Source: Streptomyces griseoviridis (GTDB lineage: Bacteria > Actinomycetota > Actinomycetes > Streptomycetales > Streptomycetaceae). From it: DNA of 64,000 nucleotides. The position numbers and the translations under genes were made by a program. The notes beneath the pieces were generated by a model, which saw only the letters and a program-made list of their open reading frames with translations, did not search any database and was not told the origin of the DNA. The stretch lies in the NCBI RefSeq assembly GCF_005222485.1, contig NZ_CP029078.1, positions 5,855,501-5,919,500 on the forward strand, read 5' to 3'. Of this stretch, positions 44,002 through 52,753 are shown in pieces (the stretch's first letter is position 1; every line of letters begins with the position of its first letter).

Positions 44002-45519
44002 ATGACGACATTCGCCAGCGGCACCGACACCCTGACGCGGGACGCGCTCACCGTTCTCCAGCCCGGCTTCACCGGCACCACCGCCCCCGACTGGCTGCTG
44101 CGCCGGCTCGGTGAGGGCCTCGCCTCCGTCGGACTCTTCGGCCGCAACATCGCATCACCCGAGCAACTGGCCGCGCTGACCGCCCAGTTGCGCGCCGAAC
44201 GGGACGACGTCCTGGTCGCCATCGACGAGGAGGGCGGCGACGTCACCCGCCTCGAAGTGCGCGCCGGGTCCTCCTACCCGGGCAACCACGCCCTCGGTGC
44301 GGTGGACGACCCCGAGCTGACCCGCGAGGTCGCCCACGACCTCGGCCGACGGCTCGCCGCCTGCGGGGTCAACCTCAACTGGGCGCCCTCCGCCGACGTC
44401 AACTCCAACCCCGACAACCCGGTGATCGGGGTCCGCTCCTTCGGCGCCGACCCCGCCCTGGTCGCCCGGCACACCGCCGCCTACGTCACCGGGCTCCAGG
44501 CCGCGGGCGTCGCCGCCTGCACCAAGCACTTCCCCGGCCACGGCGACACCGCCACCGACTCGCACCACGCGCTGCCCCGCATCGACGTGGGCCCGCGGGA
44601 ACTCGCGGAGCGCGAACTCGAGCCGTTCCGCGCGGCCATCGCGGCCGGCACCCGCGCGGTGATGAGCGCGCACATCCTGGTCCCGGCGCTCGACCCGGAC
44701 CTCCCGGCGACCCTCTCCCGCCGCATCCTCACCGGCCTGCTGCGCGAGGAACTCGGCTACGACGGCCTGATCGTCACCGACGGCATGGAGATGCAGGCCA
44801 TCTCCGCGACCTACGGCATCGAACGCGGCAGCGTTCTCGCCATCGCCGCGGGCGCCGACGCGATCTGCGTGGGCGGCGGCCTCGCCGACGACGACACGGT
44901 CCGCAGGCTGCGCGACGCCCTGGTCACCGCCGTCCGCACCGGCGAACTCGCCGAGGAACGCCTCGCCGAGGCGGCGGCCCGGGTACGGACGCTCGCCACC
45001 TGGACGACGGCCGAGGCACCCCGGGGCGCGACTCCGGGCGGGCCGGTCTCCGACGTCGGCCTGCGGGCGGCCCGGCGGGCGCTGCGGATCACGGCGGCGG
45101 ACGCGGGACCGGACGCCACCCCCTTCACCCCGCTCACCGCACCGCCCTACGTCGCCGCCCTCACCCCCGTCGCCAACATCGCCGTCGGCGACGAGACCCC
45201 GTGGGGCGTGGCCGCGGAACTGCTCCGGCTGCTCCCCGGCACCGGGACCGGCAGCTTCTCCGGCGACGACGCCGGCCGCGACGCCCTGGAGGCGGCCGGC
45301 CCCCGTCGCGTCGTCGCCGTCGTCCGCGACGAACACCGGCATCCGTGGATGGCGTCGGCCCTCGACACCCTGCTCGCGGCCCGCCCGGACACCGTGGTGG
45401 TCGAGATGGGCATCCCGCAGGCTCCGCCCCGAGGCGCCCTGCACATCGCCACCCACGGAGCGGCCCGGGTCTGCGGCCGCGCGGCGGCGGAGATCATCGC
45501 GGGCGCGGAGCAGGCGTGA
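44002..45519 (+). CDS. dasD: Glycoside hydrolase family 3 beta-N-acetylglucosaminidase
   Basis: 505 aa. No signal peptide, so intracellular: it probably splits imported chitobiose to GlcNAc. NagZ-type GH3 marks: IDEEGGDVTRL, KHFPGHGDTATDSHHALP (Lys-His-Phe and the Asp-His dyad for acid/base catalysis) and nucleophile Asp260 in LIVTDGMEM. A C-terminal domain of about 170 residues extends beyond minimal NagZ. Position directly after dasC supports the das role; a role in peptidoglycan recycling is the alternative. Confidence 0.9.
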   Translation: MTTFASGTDTLTRDALTVLQPGFTGTTAPDWLLRRLGEGLASVGLFGRNIASPEQLAALTAQLRAERDDVLVAIDEEGGDVTRLEVRAGSSYPGNHALGAVDDPELTREVAHDLGRRLAACGVNLNWAPSADVNSNPDNPVIGVRSFGADPALVARHTAAYVTGLQAAGVAACTKHFPGHGDTATDSHHALPRIDVGPRELAERELEPFRAAIAAGTRAVMSAHILVPALDPDLPATLSRRILTGLLREELGYDGLIVTDGMEMQAISATYGIERGSVLAIAAGADAICVGGGLADDDTVRRLRDALVTAVRTGELAEERLAEAAARVRTLATWTTAEAPRGATPGGPVSDVGLRAARRALRITAADAGPDATPFTPLTAPPYVAALTPVANIAVGDETPWGVAAELLRLLPGTGTGSFSGDDAGRDALEAAGPRRVVAVVRDEHRHPWMASALDTLLAARPDTVVVEMGIPQAPPRGALHIATHGAARVCGRAAAEIIAGAEQA

Positions 45520-45546
45520 CAACGTAGTCGACCGCAGGACGACGGA

Positions 45547-45569
45547 AGGCGACCGCCCGGCGGTCGCCT
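45547..45569. terminator. First hairpin between dasD and nagB
   Basis: AGGCGACCGC with a CCG loop, 10-bp perfect stem, 28 bp after the dasD stop. Confidence 0.65.
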
Positions 45570-45614
45570 CCCCCCTGACGACGGGCGCGCACCGCCGCCG
45601 TCACACCCCCTGAA

Positions 45615-45659
45615 CGCGGAAGGCGCCGGCCCCCCTCACCGGGACCGGCGCCTTCCGCG
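45615..45659. terminator. Bidirectional terminator between dasD and nagB
   Basis: CGCGGAAGGCGCCGG and its complement form a 15-bp stem with a 15-nt loop, between two convergent genes, 6 bp from the nagB stop. Confidence 0.85.
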
Positions 45660-45664
45660 CGTGC

Positions 45665-46450
45665 TCAGATGCCCTGCCACTCCGGCTTGTTGACGTAGGT
45701 GTGGCGGAAGTAGTCCGCGAGCTTGAGCTTGGACGCGGCGGCCTCGTCGACGACGACCGTGGCGTGCCCGTGCAACTGGAGCGCGGAGGCCGGGCAGACG
45801 GCGGCCACCGGACCCTCGACGGTCGCCGCGACCGCGTCGGCCTTGCCCTCACCGGTCGCGAGCAGCACCAGGTGCCTGGCCTCCAGGATGGTGCCGATGC
45901 CCTGGGTGATGACGTGGTGCGGGACCTGCGCCAGATCGCCGTCGAAGAAGCGCGCGTTGTCGATCCGGGTCTGCTCGGTCAGCGTCTTGATGCGGGTGCG
46001 GGAGACGAGGGAGGAGCACGGCTCGTTGAAGCCGATGTGCCCGTCCGTGCCGATCCCGAGGATCTGGAGGTCGACGCCGCCCGCCTCGGCCAGCGCCCGG
46101 TCGTACTCCTCGCAGGCGGCCCGCACGTCCTCGGCGGCGCCGTCCGGGCCCAGGAAGGCGTCCATGCCGATGGACAGCCGGTCCAGCACCTCGCGGCGCA
46201 GTACCGAACGGTAGGACTCGGGGTGGTCGGCCGGCAGCCCGACGTACTCGTCGAGCTGCGCGATCCGCGCCCGCGTGGTGTCCACGGCACCGGAGCGCAC
46301 CTTCGCCGCCAGCGCCTGGTAGACGGGCAGCGGCGTCGAACCGGTGGCCACCCCGAGCAGGGCGTCGGGCTTGCGCCGCAGCAGCTGCGCCAGGGCGTCG
46401 GCGATCAGCTCGCCGCCCGCCGCGGCGTCCGGGACGATGACAACTTCCAC
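45665..46450 (-). CDS. nagB: Glucosamine-6-phosphate deaminase
   Basis: 261 aa. Converts GlcN-6-P to fructose-6-P and ammonia, the last step of GlcNAc catabolism and the one that removes DasR's inducer. Motifs: LGVATGSTPLPVYQAL, ARIAQLDEYVGLPADHPESYR, LQILGIGTDGHIGFNEP (catalytic Asp/His). Converges with dasD. A dre lies 55 bp upstream. Confidence 0.95.
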   Translation of the reverse strand: MEVVIVPDAAAGGELIADALAQLLRRKPDALLGVATGSTPLPVYQALAAKVRSGAVDTTRARIAQLDEYVGLPADHPESYRSVLRREVLDRLSIGMDAFLGPDGAAEDVRAACEEYDRALAEAGGVDLQILGIGTDGHIGFNEPCSSLVSRTRIKTLTEQTRIDNARFFDGDLAQVPHHVITQGIGTILEARHLVLLATGEGKADAVAATVEGPVAAVCPASALQLHGHATVVVDEAAASKLKLADYFRHTYVNKPEWQGI

Positions 46451-46504
46451 GCTGGTCCTGCCGATCTGAGGGGACGGTCCACGCGGACGGTCCGGAGAGG
46501 GCTA

Positions 46505-46520
46505 TGTGGTTTAGACCAAT
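46505..46520. promoter_or_regulatory. dre upstream of nagB
   Basis: TGTGGTTTAGACCAAT, a DasR palindrome with core GGTTTAGACC, 55 bp before the nagB start. Confidence 0.85.
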
Positions 46521-46829
46521 CTAACAGAATTGACTCCGACGGCCCAGGTGCGAGCGGGTGGGAGAAGGGGAGGGGCGAGCCGTGCCCGGCCGGTGTCGGC
46601 CGTCGAGATCGGCCGCTCCGACCGGTCCCACGGGCGAGGCGCACGGGTTAGGCTGCGGGAAGGATGCTAGGGCGTCCACGTAGTTGCGGCGCGGGCGTCC
46701 GGGTATGCCCCACGGTGTCCTGGCGGCGGCGGAGCGCCCGCGGTGATCCGCTCGCACCGGGGCGGGCGCGGCGGCGACGGAGCGCCGAAAGCGCCAACAA
46801 CAAACACAGTCCCACGCATGGACACGCGT

Positions 46830-46845
46830 AGTGGTCTAGTCCACA
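46830..46845. promoter_or_regulatory. Additional dre upstream of the PdtaS-like kinase
   Basis: AGTGGTCTAGTCCACA, one of the best dre matches in the window. It lies 252 bp before the kinase start and 380 bp before nagB, in a 647-bp gap (46451-47097) in which I see no convincing gene. Confidence 0.8.
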
Positions 46846-47097
46846 ATCGTAGAAGTGGCCTCGCAACGGCCACAGACGCACAGCTTCCGCCTTCCCCGCA
46901 CAGGAGGGCGGACCGAGGACCCGGAGCTCTCTGCCCTGACTGCCCCGGATCCTCATCCTTCGGCCGACCGGGACCGCACACCCCACGGCCGATGCTGCTC
47001 CGGGCTGCGGTGCCGGGAGGGTTGAGGGTCCCTCCCAGGCGCCGCGGCCCGCGGGTGTCCCGAGGGGCCCCGCAAACCGGGAGGTACGCTCCCTTCC

Positions 47098-48573
47098 GTG
47101 CCCTCCATGAACGAACTGGTCCGCCAGCACACCGCCCTAGACGACTCCGACCTGGAGTGGCTGCATCTGCTGGTCTCGGAGTGGCAGTTGCTCTCCGACC
47201 TCTCCTTCGCCGACCTGGTCCTGTGGGTCCCCACCCGCGACGGCACCCGGTACGTCTCGGTCGCCCAGATGCGCCCGAACACCGGGCCGACCTCCTACCA
47301 GGACGACATGGTCGGCCATCTCGTCCCGCGCGGCCGGCGCCCCATGCTCGACGCCGCCCACGACGAGGGCCGGATCGTGCGCGAGGGCGACCCCGAATGG
47401 CGCGAGGAAGTCCCGGTCCGGGTCGAGTCGATCCCGGTACGGCGCGAGGGCCGGGTCCTCGGGGTCATCGCCCGCAACACCAACCTGCTCACCGTGCGCA
47501 CCCCGAGCCGTCTGGAACTGACGTATCTGCAGAGCGCGTCCGACCTCGCGCAGATGATCGCGGCCGGCTCGTTCCCGTTCCCGAACCAGCAGATGGACAT
47601 GGACGCGGCCCCCCGGGTCGGCGACGGCCTGCTCAGGCTCGACGCGGACGGCGTCGTCCAGTACGCCTCCCCGAACGCGCTCTCCGCCTACCACCGGATG
47701 GGCCTCGCCTCCGACCTGGTCGGCCAGCACCTGGGTGTCACGACCGCCGAACTCGCCCCGACCCGGGGGCCGGTGGACGAGGCCCTGGCCAAGCTCGCCA
47801 GCGGCTGGGCGCCCCGCGAGTTCGAGATCGAGGCGCACGACGGGGTGATCCAGTTCCGGGCGATCCCGCTCAAGCCGAAGGGCACCCGGATCGGTTCGCT
47901 CGTGCTGCTCCGGGACGTCACCGAACTGCGGCGCCGCGAACGCGAGTTGATCACCAAGGACGCGACCATCCGGGAGATCCACCACCGGGTCAAGAACAAC
48001 CTCCAGACGGTCGCAGCCCTGCTGCGGCTCCAGGCCCGCCGTATCGAGTCCGACCGCGGCCGTGAGGCGCTGGAGGAGGCGGTACGGCGGGTCGGCTCGA
48101 TCGCCATCGTCCACGAGACGCTGTCTCAGAACCTGGACGAGCGGGTGGAGTTCGACGAGATCGCCGACCGGGTGCTCGCGATGGTCGCCGAGATCTCGCC
48201 CGGCAAGGTCACCGGCCGGCGTACCGGGCGGTTCGGCATCCTGGACGCCGAGGTCGCCACCCCGCTCTCCATGGTGCTGACCGAGATCCTCCAGAACGCG
48301 CTGGAGCACGGCTTCGGCGAGGGCGAGACCGGGACCGTCGAGGTGTCGGCGGTCCGTGGCGGCACCTCGAAGGAGGCCCGCCTGCTGGTCACCGTCCAGG
48401 ACGACGGCGTCGGCCTGCCCGAGGGGTTCGACCCGCACACCGCGGGCAACCTCGGCCTCCAGATCGTACGGACGCTGGTGGAGGGCGAGTTGGGCGGGAC
48501 GTTCGACATGGTGCCCGCGCCCGGCCGGGGGACCCGGGTGATCCTGGACGTACCGGTGCGGGCCAACAAGTAG
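47098..48573 (+). CDS. PdtaS-like sensor histidine kinase
   Basis: 491 aa. An N-terminal GAF-like domain (about 1-160) and PAS domain (about 175-280) precede a HisKA_2/HWE-type kinase: phospho-acceptor in EIHHRVKNNLQTVAALLRLQARR, N-box LTEILQNALEHG and G-box DDGVGLP, GNLGLQIV. No membrane segment, so a cytosolic sensor. The mycobacterial homologue PdtaS is encoded beside whiB1, and here wblE follows, so synteny supports orthology. The response regulator PdtaR is not adjacent. GTG 47098 chosen; ATG 47107 possible. Confidence 0.9.
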   Translation: MPSMNELVRQHTALDDSDLEWLHLLVSEWQLLSDLSFADLVLWVPTRDGTRYVSVAQMRPNTGPTSYQDDMVGHLVPRGRRPMLDAAHDEGRIVREGDPEWREEVPVRVESIPVRREGRVLGVIARNTNLLTVRTPSRLELTYLQSASDLAQMIAAGSFPFPNQQMDMDAAPRVGDGLLRLDADGVVQYASPNALSAYHRMGLASDLVGQHLGVTTAELAPTRGPVDEALAKLASGWAPREFEIEAHDGVIQFRAIPLKPKGTRIGSLVLLRDVTELRRRERELITKDATIREIHHRVKNNLQTVAALLRLQARRIESDRGREALEEAVRRVGSIAIVHETLSQNLDERVEFDEIADRVLAMVAEISPGKVTGRRTGRFGILDAEVATPLSMVLTEILQNALEHGFGEGETGTVEVSAVRGGTSKEARLLVTVQDDGVGLPEGFDPHTAGNLGLQIVRTLVEGELGGTFDMVPAPGRGTRVILDVPVRANK

Positions 48574-48585
48574 GACGCGGAAAGC

Positions 48586-48652
48586 GTCGACTCACCGACG
48601 GCGGCAACTCCCCGACAACGTCAACTCACCGACAGTGTCAACTCCCCGAAAA
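48586..48652. repeat. Four degenerate ~17-bp tandem units
   Basis: Units built on GTCAACTCMCCGACA follow one another from the end of the kinase gene to the terminator. No coding function seen. Confidence 0.6.
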
Positions 48653-48691
48653 CGAAAGGCCCCGGACCTCTTGGAGGTCCGGGGCCTTTCG
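48653..48691. terminator. Terminator between kinase and wblE
   Basis: Perfect 18-bp stem CGAAAGGCCCCGGACCTC with TTG loop; flanked by A's on one side and a CTTTTTC tract at 48702, so it can work for either direction. Confidence 0.92.
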
Positions 48692-48814
48692 CTCGTTGCT
48701 GCTTTTTCGCTAAGCGTAAGCGCATCGGGGTACTGCGCGCTGCGGCTCGGGGGCGGGAGATGCGTACTCGCTGTACGCGCCGCCAAGCTCAGGCTGTGTA
48801 CGGGGTGGATGTGG

Positions 48815-49072
48815 TCAGGCGGAAGCCTGACGAGCCCTGTTGCGGGCGGCGCGGCGCTTCATGGCACGGCGCTCGTCCTCGCTGAGACCACCCCAGACGC
48901 CGGAGTCCTGGCCGGACTCAAGCGCCCACTGCAGACACTGCTCGATAACCGGGCAGCGACGGCAGACGGCCTTGGCTTCCTCGATCTGCAGCAGCGCAGG
49001 ACCGGTGTTGCCGATGGGGAAGAAGAGCTCGGGGTCTTCCTCGCGGCAAACGGCGTTGTGACGCCAGTCCAT
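48815..49072 (-). CDS. wblE: WhiB-family protein WblE (WhiB1 orthologue)
   Basis: 85 aa. [4Fe-4S] WhiB-like regulator binding region 4 of the principal sigma factor. Cluster ligands Cys9, Cys37, Cys40 and Cys46 are present, followed by GVWGGLSEDERR and a basic tail. It is the WhiB1/WblE type by its short N-terminus and neighbourhood beside a PdtaS-like kinase. AAGGAGAGG precedes ATG 49072 well. The leader is long. Confidence 0.95.
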   Translation of the reverse strand: MDWRHNAVCREEDPELFFPIGNTGPALLQIEEAKAVCRRCPVIEQCLQWALESGQDSGVWGGLSEDERRAMKRRAARNRARQASA

Positions 49073-49116
49073 GGCTGCTACCTCTCCTTGGTATTACGTG
49101 CAAGTTGCTTGTGAAT

Positions 49117-49130
49117 GTGAACGCTTTCAC
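49117..49130. promoter_or_regulatory. CRP-like palindrome in the wblE leader
   Basis: GTGAACGCTTTCAC, a GTGA-N6-TCAC dyad 45 bp upstream of the wblE start. Mycobacterial whiB1 is controlled by a CRP-family protein at a comparable palindrome. The 319-bp gap 49073-49391 also contains an A8 tract (49291-49298 as T's on the plus strand) and no gene. Confidence 0.5.
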
Positions 49131-49391
49131 GAATCCCTCAACAAGTGAAGGGCCTACCGCCAGGTTCCCTGGTGTGGTCCTGTGTTTCGAAGAGGGGTTC
49201 CGGTGATCTGTGGAGGCTGGTGTTGCGGGCCGTCCCGATCGCCACGTAGAGACTCGCAAACCTCAGCGGCGGATACAACCCCTTCTGGAAAGTTTTTTTT
49301 GATTCCTCGGTGTCGACTAGGTCACAGCCGTACTTCCATGGGGTGGACCCTGGCCTAAACGTTCGAGTGAAAGGACTTTGGCCTTTTCTGC

Positions 49392-50360
49392 TCACACAAT
49401 CACACGCAGTGCACGGCGTACGCCTGTGAACGTCACGCTTCTGCGCAGTCCGAGGTGGTCGCCGTCCATCTGGAGGGGGAGGGGGGCCTTCGAATGCAAG
49501 GTGAACTGGTCCAGGTCGTGCAGGGCCACCGCATGCCTGCCATGGGGTCCCCGGTCGGGGGACGAAGTGAGCAATTGTGTGGCATACCGGGCAACCGCCA
49601 CGGTCGACATGCGGCTGAGACCCACTACGTCGAGCCCGGTATCGAACGAAGCCTTAGGCGCGGCGTACACCGGACGATTGCCCAGATACGTCCACGGCGA
49701 GGTGTTGCAGATTATGGAGAGCACCAGATCGGTCACGGGATCGGCCCCCGGACGCTCCAAAGTGATAGTCCCCTGGCGGCGGTTGGGCTCCTGGAGGAAC
49801 TGGCGCATGACCTGACGGAGATAGAGCGCGTGCGTGGATTTCTTGCCGCGCTCGCGCTGTTGTTCCACTCGCCCGACCACACCCGCGTCGAATCCGAGAC
49901 CCGCGCAGAAAGTGAACCAACGGGCGGGCGCCGCCTCGTCGTCGGTACCCGGGGTGCCTTCGGCCCGCCCCATTCCCACCGTGCGTTCGCTGTTCTCACG
50001 CAGCGCGTCCAGCAGGGCGCCGGTCGCCTCGACCGCGTCGTTCGGCAGGCCGAGCGCGCGGGCGAAGACGTTCGTGGAGCCGCCGGGCACCACCGCGAGG
50101 CGCGGCAGCCGCTCGGGGTCGGGGCCCGCGTGCAGCAGACCGTTGACCACCTCGTTGACCGTGCCGTCGCCGCCGAGGGCCACCACCAGGTCGATGTCGT
50201 CGCTGTCCGCGGCGTGCCGGGCGAGGTCGCGCGCGTGCCCCCGGTACTCGGTGGTGATCGCCTCCAGCTTCATCTCGCTGGCGAGCGCGTGGATCAGGAC
50301 ATCGCGCGTACGTGCGCTTGTGGTGGTTGCCGCCGGATTGACCACGAGGAGTGCACGCAT
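49392..50360 (-). CDS. Diacylglycerol/lipid kinase (DAGK catalytic domain)
   Basis: 322 aa. LVVNPAATTTSARTRDVL start and GGDGTVNEVVNGLL, the nucleotide-binding signature of the DAGK/YegS/sphingosine kinase family; VVPGGSTNVFARALGLP follows. Substrate lipid unknown. ATG 50360; the open frame upstream overlaps the opposite-strand membrane protein gene and has no start signal. Confidence 0.88.
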   Translation of the reverse strand: MRALLVVNPAATTTSARTRDVLIHALASEMKLEAITTEYRGHARDLARHAADSDDIDLVVALGGDGTVNEVVNGLLHAGPDPERLPRLAVVPGGSTNVFARALGLPNDAVEATGALLDALRENSERTVGMGRAEGTPGTDDEAAPARWFTFCAGLGFDAGVVGRVEQQRERGKKSTHALYLRQVMRQFLQEPNRRQGTITLERPGADPVTDLVLSIICNTSPWTYLGNRPVYAAPKASFDTGLDVVGLSRMSTVAVARYATQLLTSSPDRGPHGRHAVALHDLDQFTLHSKAPLPLQMDGDHLGLRRSVTFTGVRRALRVIV

Positions 50361-50486
50361 GCGTTGCAGGTTACCTACTGGGTGGTACCCGGCACAGGCC
50401 GAGGTAGGGATCGGGTAAGAGGTGACGGCGTGAGCCTCGCCACGGACGGCCCCGGGCGCCGCGCCGCCGACGGCTACCCTGCTCAG

Positions 50487-50978
50487 GTGACCAGTGAGCC
50501 GAACCCCGCCACCGAGGACCCCGCCGTCCGCTCCGCCGACCGCCGCCCGCGCCGGCTGACGTACGCCGCCGCGCTCGCCGCGCTGGAAGGGGTCGCGCTC
50601 GTCGTCGGCGGCGCGTGGATGCTCGTCGGGGGCCTCACCGGGGAACCGGACGACCGCCGCTCCGCCGTCACCGGCGGGATCACCCTGCTCGCGCTCGCGC
50701 TGCTGCCGCTGCTGGCCGCCCGCGGGCTGCTGGGGCTGCGCGGCTGGAGCCGGGGGCCCGCGGTGATCACCCAGATCATGGCGCTGCCGGTCGCCTACAC
50801 CCTGCTCCAGGCCGACAGCGTGGCCATCCCCGCCGGGATCGTCCTCGGGATCGTCGCCGTCGTGGCGCTGGCGCTGCTGCTGCACCCGGAGACGAACCGG
50901 GCCCTCGGCATCCGAGGGCCCGGGGCCGCGAGCGACGACGCGAAGCGCGGCGAGGAGCAGCGCGGCGCCGGGAAGTAG
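50487..50978 (+). CDS. Four-helix membrane protein, unknown function
   Basis: 163 aa from GTG 50487. Polar N-terminus of about 25 residues, four hydrophobic helices between 28 and 138 (YAAALAALEGVALVVGGAWM, ITLLALALLPLLAARGLLGL, VITQIMALPVAYTLL, IPAGIVLGIVAVVALALLL) and a charged tail. Family common in streptomycetes as a putative integral membrane protein; no function known. Converges with sigH. Confidence 0.75.
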   Translation: MTSEPNPATEDPAVRSADRRPRRLTYAAALAALEGVALVVGGAWMLVGGLTGEPDDRRSAVTGGITLLALALLPLLAARGLLGLRGWSRGPAVITQIMALPVAYTLLQADSVAIPAGIVLGIVAVVALALLLHPETNRALGIRGPGAASDDAKRGEEQRGAGK

Positions 50979-50999
50979 ACCGCCGCGGCGGGCGCGGGG

Positions 51000-52082
51000 C
51001 TACTCCTCGACGAGGAGCTTCTCCCGCAGCTGCGCCAGGGTCCGCGCGAGCAGGCGCGACACATGCATCTGCGAGATGCCGACCTCCTGGGCGATCTGCG
51101 ACTGCGTCATGTTGCCGAAGAAGCGCAGCAGCAGGATCCGCTTCTCCCGGGGCGGCAGATCCTCCAGGAGCGGCTTGAGGGACTCGCGGTACTCGACGCC
51201 TTCGAGCGCCTCGTCCTCCGCGCCCAGGGTGTCCGCGACGGCCGGGGACTCGTCGTCGGTGTCCGGCACGTCGAGGGAGAGCGTCGAGTAGGCGTTGGCC
51301 GACTCCAGGCCCTCGAGGACCTCCTCCTCCGAGATCGCCAGCTTCTCGGCGAGTTCGTGGACGGTGGGGGAGCGGCCGTGCTGCTGGGAGAGTTCCGCCG
51401 TCGCCGTGGTGAGCGCCAGCCGCAGCTCCTGGAGCCGGCGCGGCACCCGCACCGCCCAGCCCTTGTCCCGGAAGTGCCGCTTGATCTCGCCGACGACCGT
51501 CGGTGTCGCGTACGTCGAGAACTCGACCCCGCGGTCCGGGTCGAAGCGGTCCACCGACTTGATCAGACCGATGGTGGCGACCTGGGTGAGGTCGTCCAGC
51601 GGCTCGCCGCGGTTGCGGAAGCGGCGGGCGAGGTGCTCGACGAGCGGCAGATGCATCCGCACCAGCCGGTTGCGCAGCTCCGCGTACTCCGGGCTGCCGT
51701 CCCGCAGGCCCCGCAGCTCGATGAACAGCGCCCGCGCCCCACTGCGGTCGTGCACGTCGTGATGGGTGGCCGGCGGCGCGGCCGGTGGAGCCTGCTGCTC
51801 GTCTCGCTGGTGCTCGCTCATCGTCCCGCCCGTTGTCCTTCGCTGAGCTCTCGCCTCCGGGCGGACCGGTGAGACTCCGTTCCGCCCGTCCGGGGGCGCG
51901 CTCAGCGAGGCGCCTTCCCCCTCCCGTCCCCCGTCGTCCTGCGGGTGCGGGCGGGCCTGCTCGGGGATGCCGGTCACGCCGTCGACGGCGTCCCCCGTGC
52001 GCCGGGAACCGTCTGTGCCGTCGGCCGGTGGTTCCCGGGTGCCGCGTTCTTCGTCACGCACCGGCCCTTCCCCTGTCCTCAC
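51000..52082 (-). CDS. sigH: Stress sigma factor SigH (SigB/SigF family)
   Basis: 360 aa from GTG 52082; the sigma domains occupy the last 260 residues: LVRMHLPLVEHLARRFRNRGEPLDDLTQVATIGLIKSVDRFDP (region 2), a region 3, and LPPREKRILLLRFFGNMTQSQIAQEVGISQMHVSRLLARTL (region 4). The first 87 residues are disordered. GTG 52082 overlaps the stop of the anti-sigma gene (GTGA); ATG 51821 (MSEHQRDEQQ) would give 273 aa. S. coelicolor SigH is known to occur in several sizes, so both may be used. Acts in osmotic stress and development. Confidence 0.85.
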   Translation of the reverse strand: MRTGEGPVRDEERGTREPPADGTDGSRRTGDAVDGVTGIPEQARPHPQDDGGREGEGASLSAPPDGRNGVSPVRPEARAQRRTTGGTMSEHQRDEQQAPPAAPPATHHDVHDRSGARALFIELRGLRDGSPEYAELRNRLVRMHLPLVEHLARRFRNRGEPLDDLTQVATIGLIKSVDRFDPDRGVEFSTYATPTVVGEIKRHFRDKGWAVRVPRRLQELRLALTTATAELSQQHGRSPTVHELAEKLAISEEEVLEGLESANAYSTLSLDVPDTDDESPAVADTLGAEDEALEGVEYRESLKPLLEDLPPREKRILLLRFFGNMTQSQIAQEVGISQMHVSRLLARTLAQLREKLLVEE

Positions 52083-52492
52083 GCCGGCCCGGGTCCCGCG
52101 CCGCGCTGTTTGTAGAGGCTGATCGAAACGGTCTTGTCGTCGTCCACCGCGGAGGAGACCTTGCCTGCCAGGGCGGACAGGACCGTCCAGGCGAAGGTGT
52201 CGCGGGACGGGGCGTGGCCGTCGGTGGTCGGCGCCGAGACGGTGACCTCCAGCGAATCGTCGACCAGTCGGAAGACACAACTGAGCACCGAGCCGGGCAC
52301 GGCCTGCTGGAGCAGGATCGCGCAGGCCTCGTCCACCGCGATGCGGAGGTCCTCGATCTCGTCGAGGGTGAAGTCCAAACGGGCCGCGAGGCCGGCCGTG
52401 GCCGTACGCAGCACCGACAGGTAGGCACCCGCGGCCGGCAGCCGGACTTCCACGAAGTCCTGGGTCGCGGGCTCGCCTGCGATCTGGGACAC
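52079..52492 (-). CDS. prsH: Anti-sigma factor of SigH (RsbW-like kinase fold)
   Basis: 137 aa, HATPase-type anti-sigma factor: VEVRLPAAGAYLSVLRTATAGLAARLDFTLDEIEDLRIAVDEACAILLQ contains the N-box region (DEACAILL). It probably sequesters SigH (PrsH/UshX in S. coelicolor). GTG 52492 has a strong GGAGG at five bases; an in-frame ATG 52630 would add 46 residues and has no good ribosome binding site. Translationally coupled to sigH. Confidence 0.85.
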   Translation of the reverse strand: MSQIAGEPATQDFVEVRLPAAGAYLSVLRTATAGLAARLDFTLDEIEDLRIAVDEACAILLQQAVPGSVLSCVFRLVDDSLEVTVSAPTTDGHAPSRDTFAWTVLSALAGKVSSAVDDDKTVSISLYKQRGAGPGPA

Positions 52493-52753
52493 CCTCACCT
52501 CCAAGGTGGTACAAGCTTTTCGGGGCCGGGGGTCGCCCCCCGGGGTTGACGCGATGAGTGGTTCAGCGGTGACGCTATCGCGCTCCGAACTGTCCTGTCC
52601 CCAGGACCCCATCCCCTTGCCGTCACTCATAGTAAACCTATGAATACGCTCCGTGGCTAGGGGGTCTGCGGGCCCAATTGGGAAGAGCGCGCGCCGGGTT
52701 GACGTACCCAGCCGTCGGACGGTCGAACCGTCCTGAAGCGGAGTCGCCCCGGC

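Noticed and set aside
46451..47097. Coding genes in the gap between nagB and the kinase gene
   Set aside because: Open frames there are Arg/Pro/Gly rich, lack ribosome binding sites and overlap each other; dre sites explain part of the region.
49268..49310. SigR-type promoter upstream of wblE
   Set aside because: GGAAT and GTT are present but separated by 22 bp instead of 18-19.
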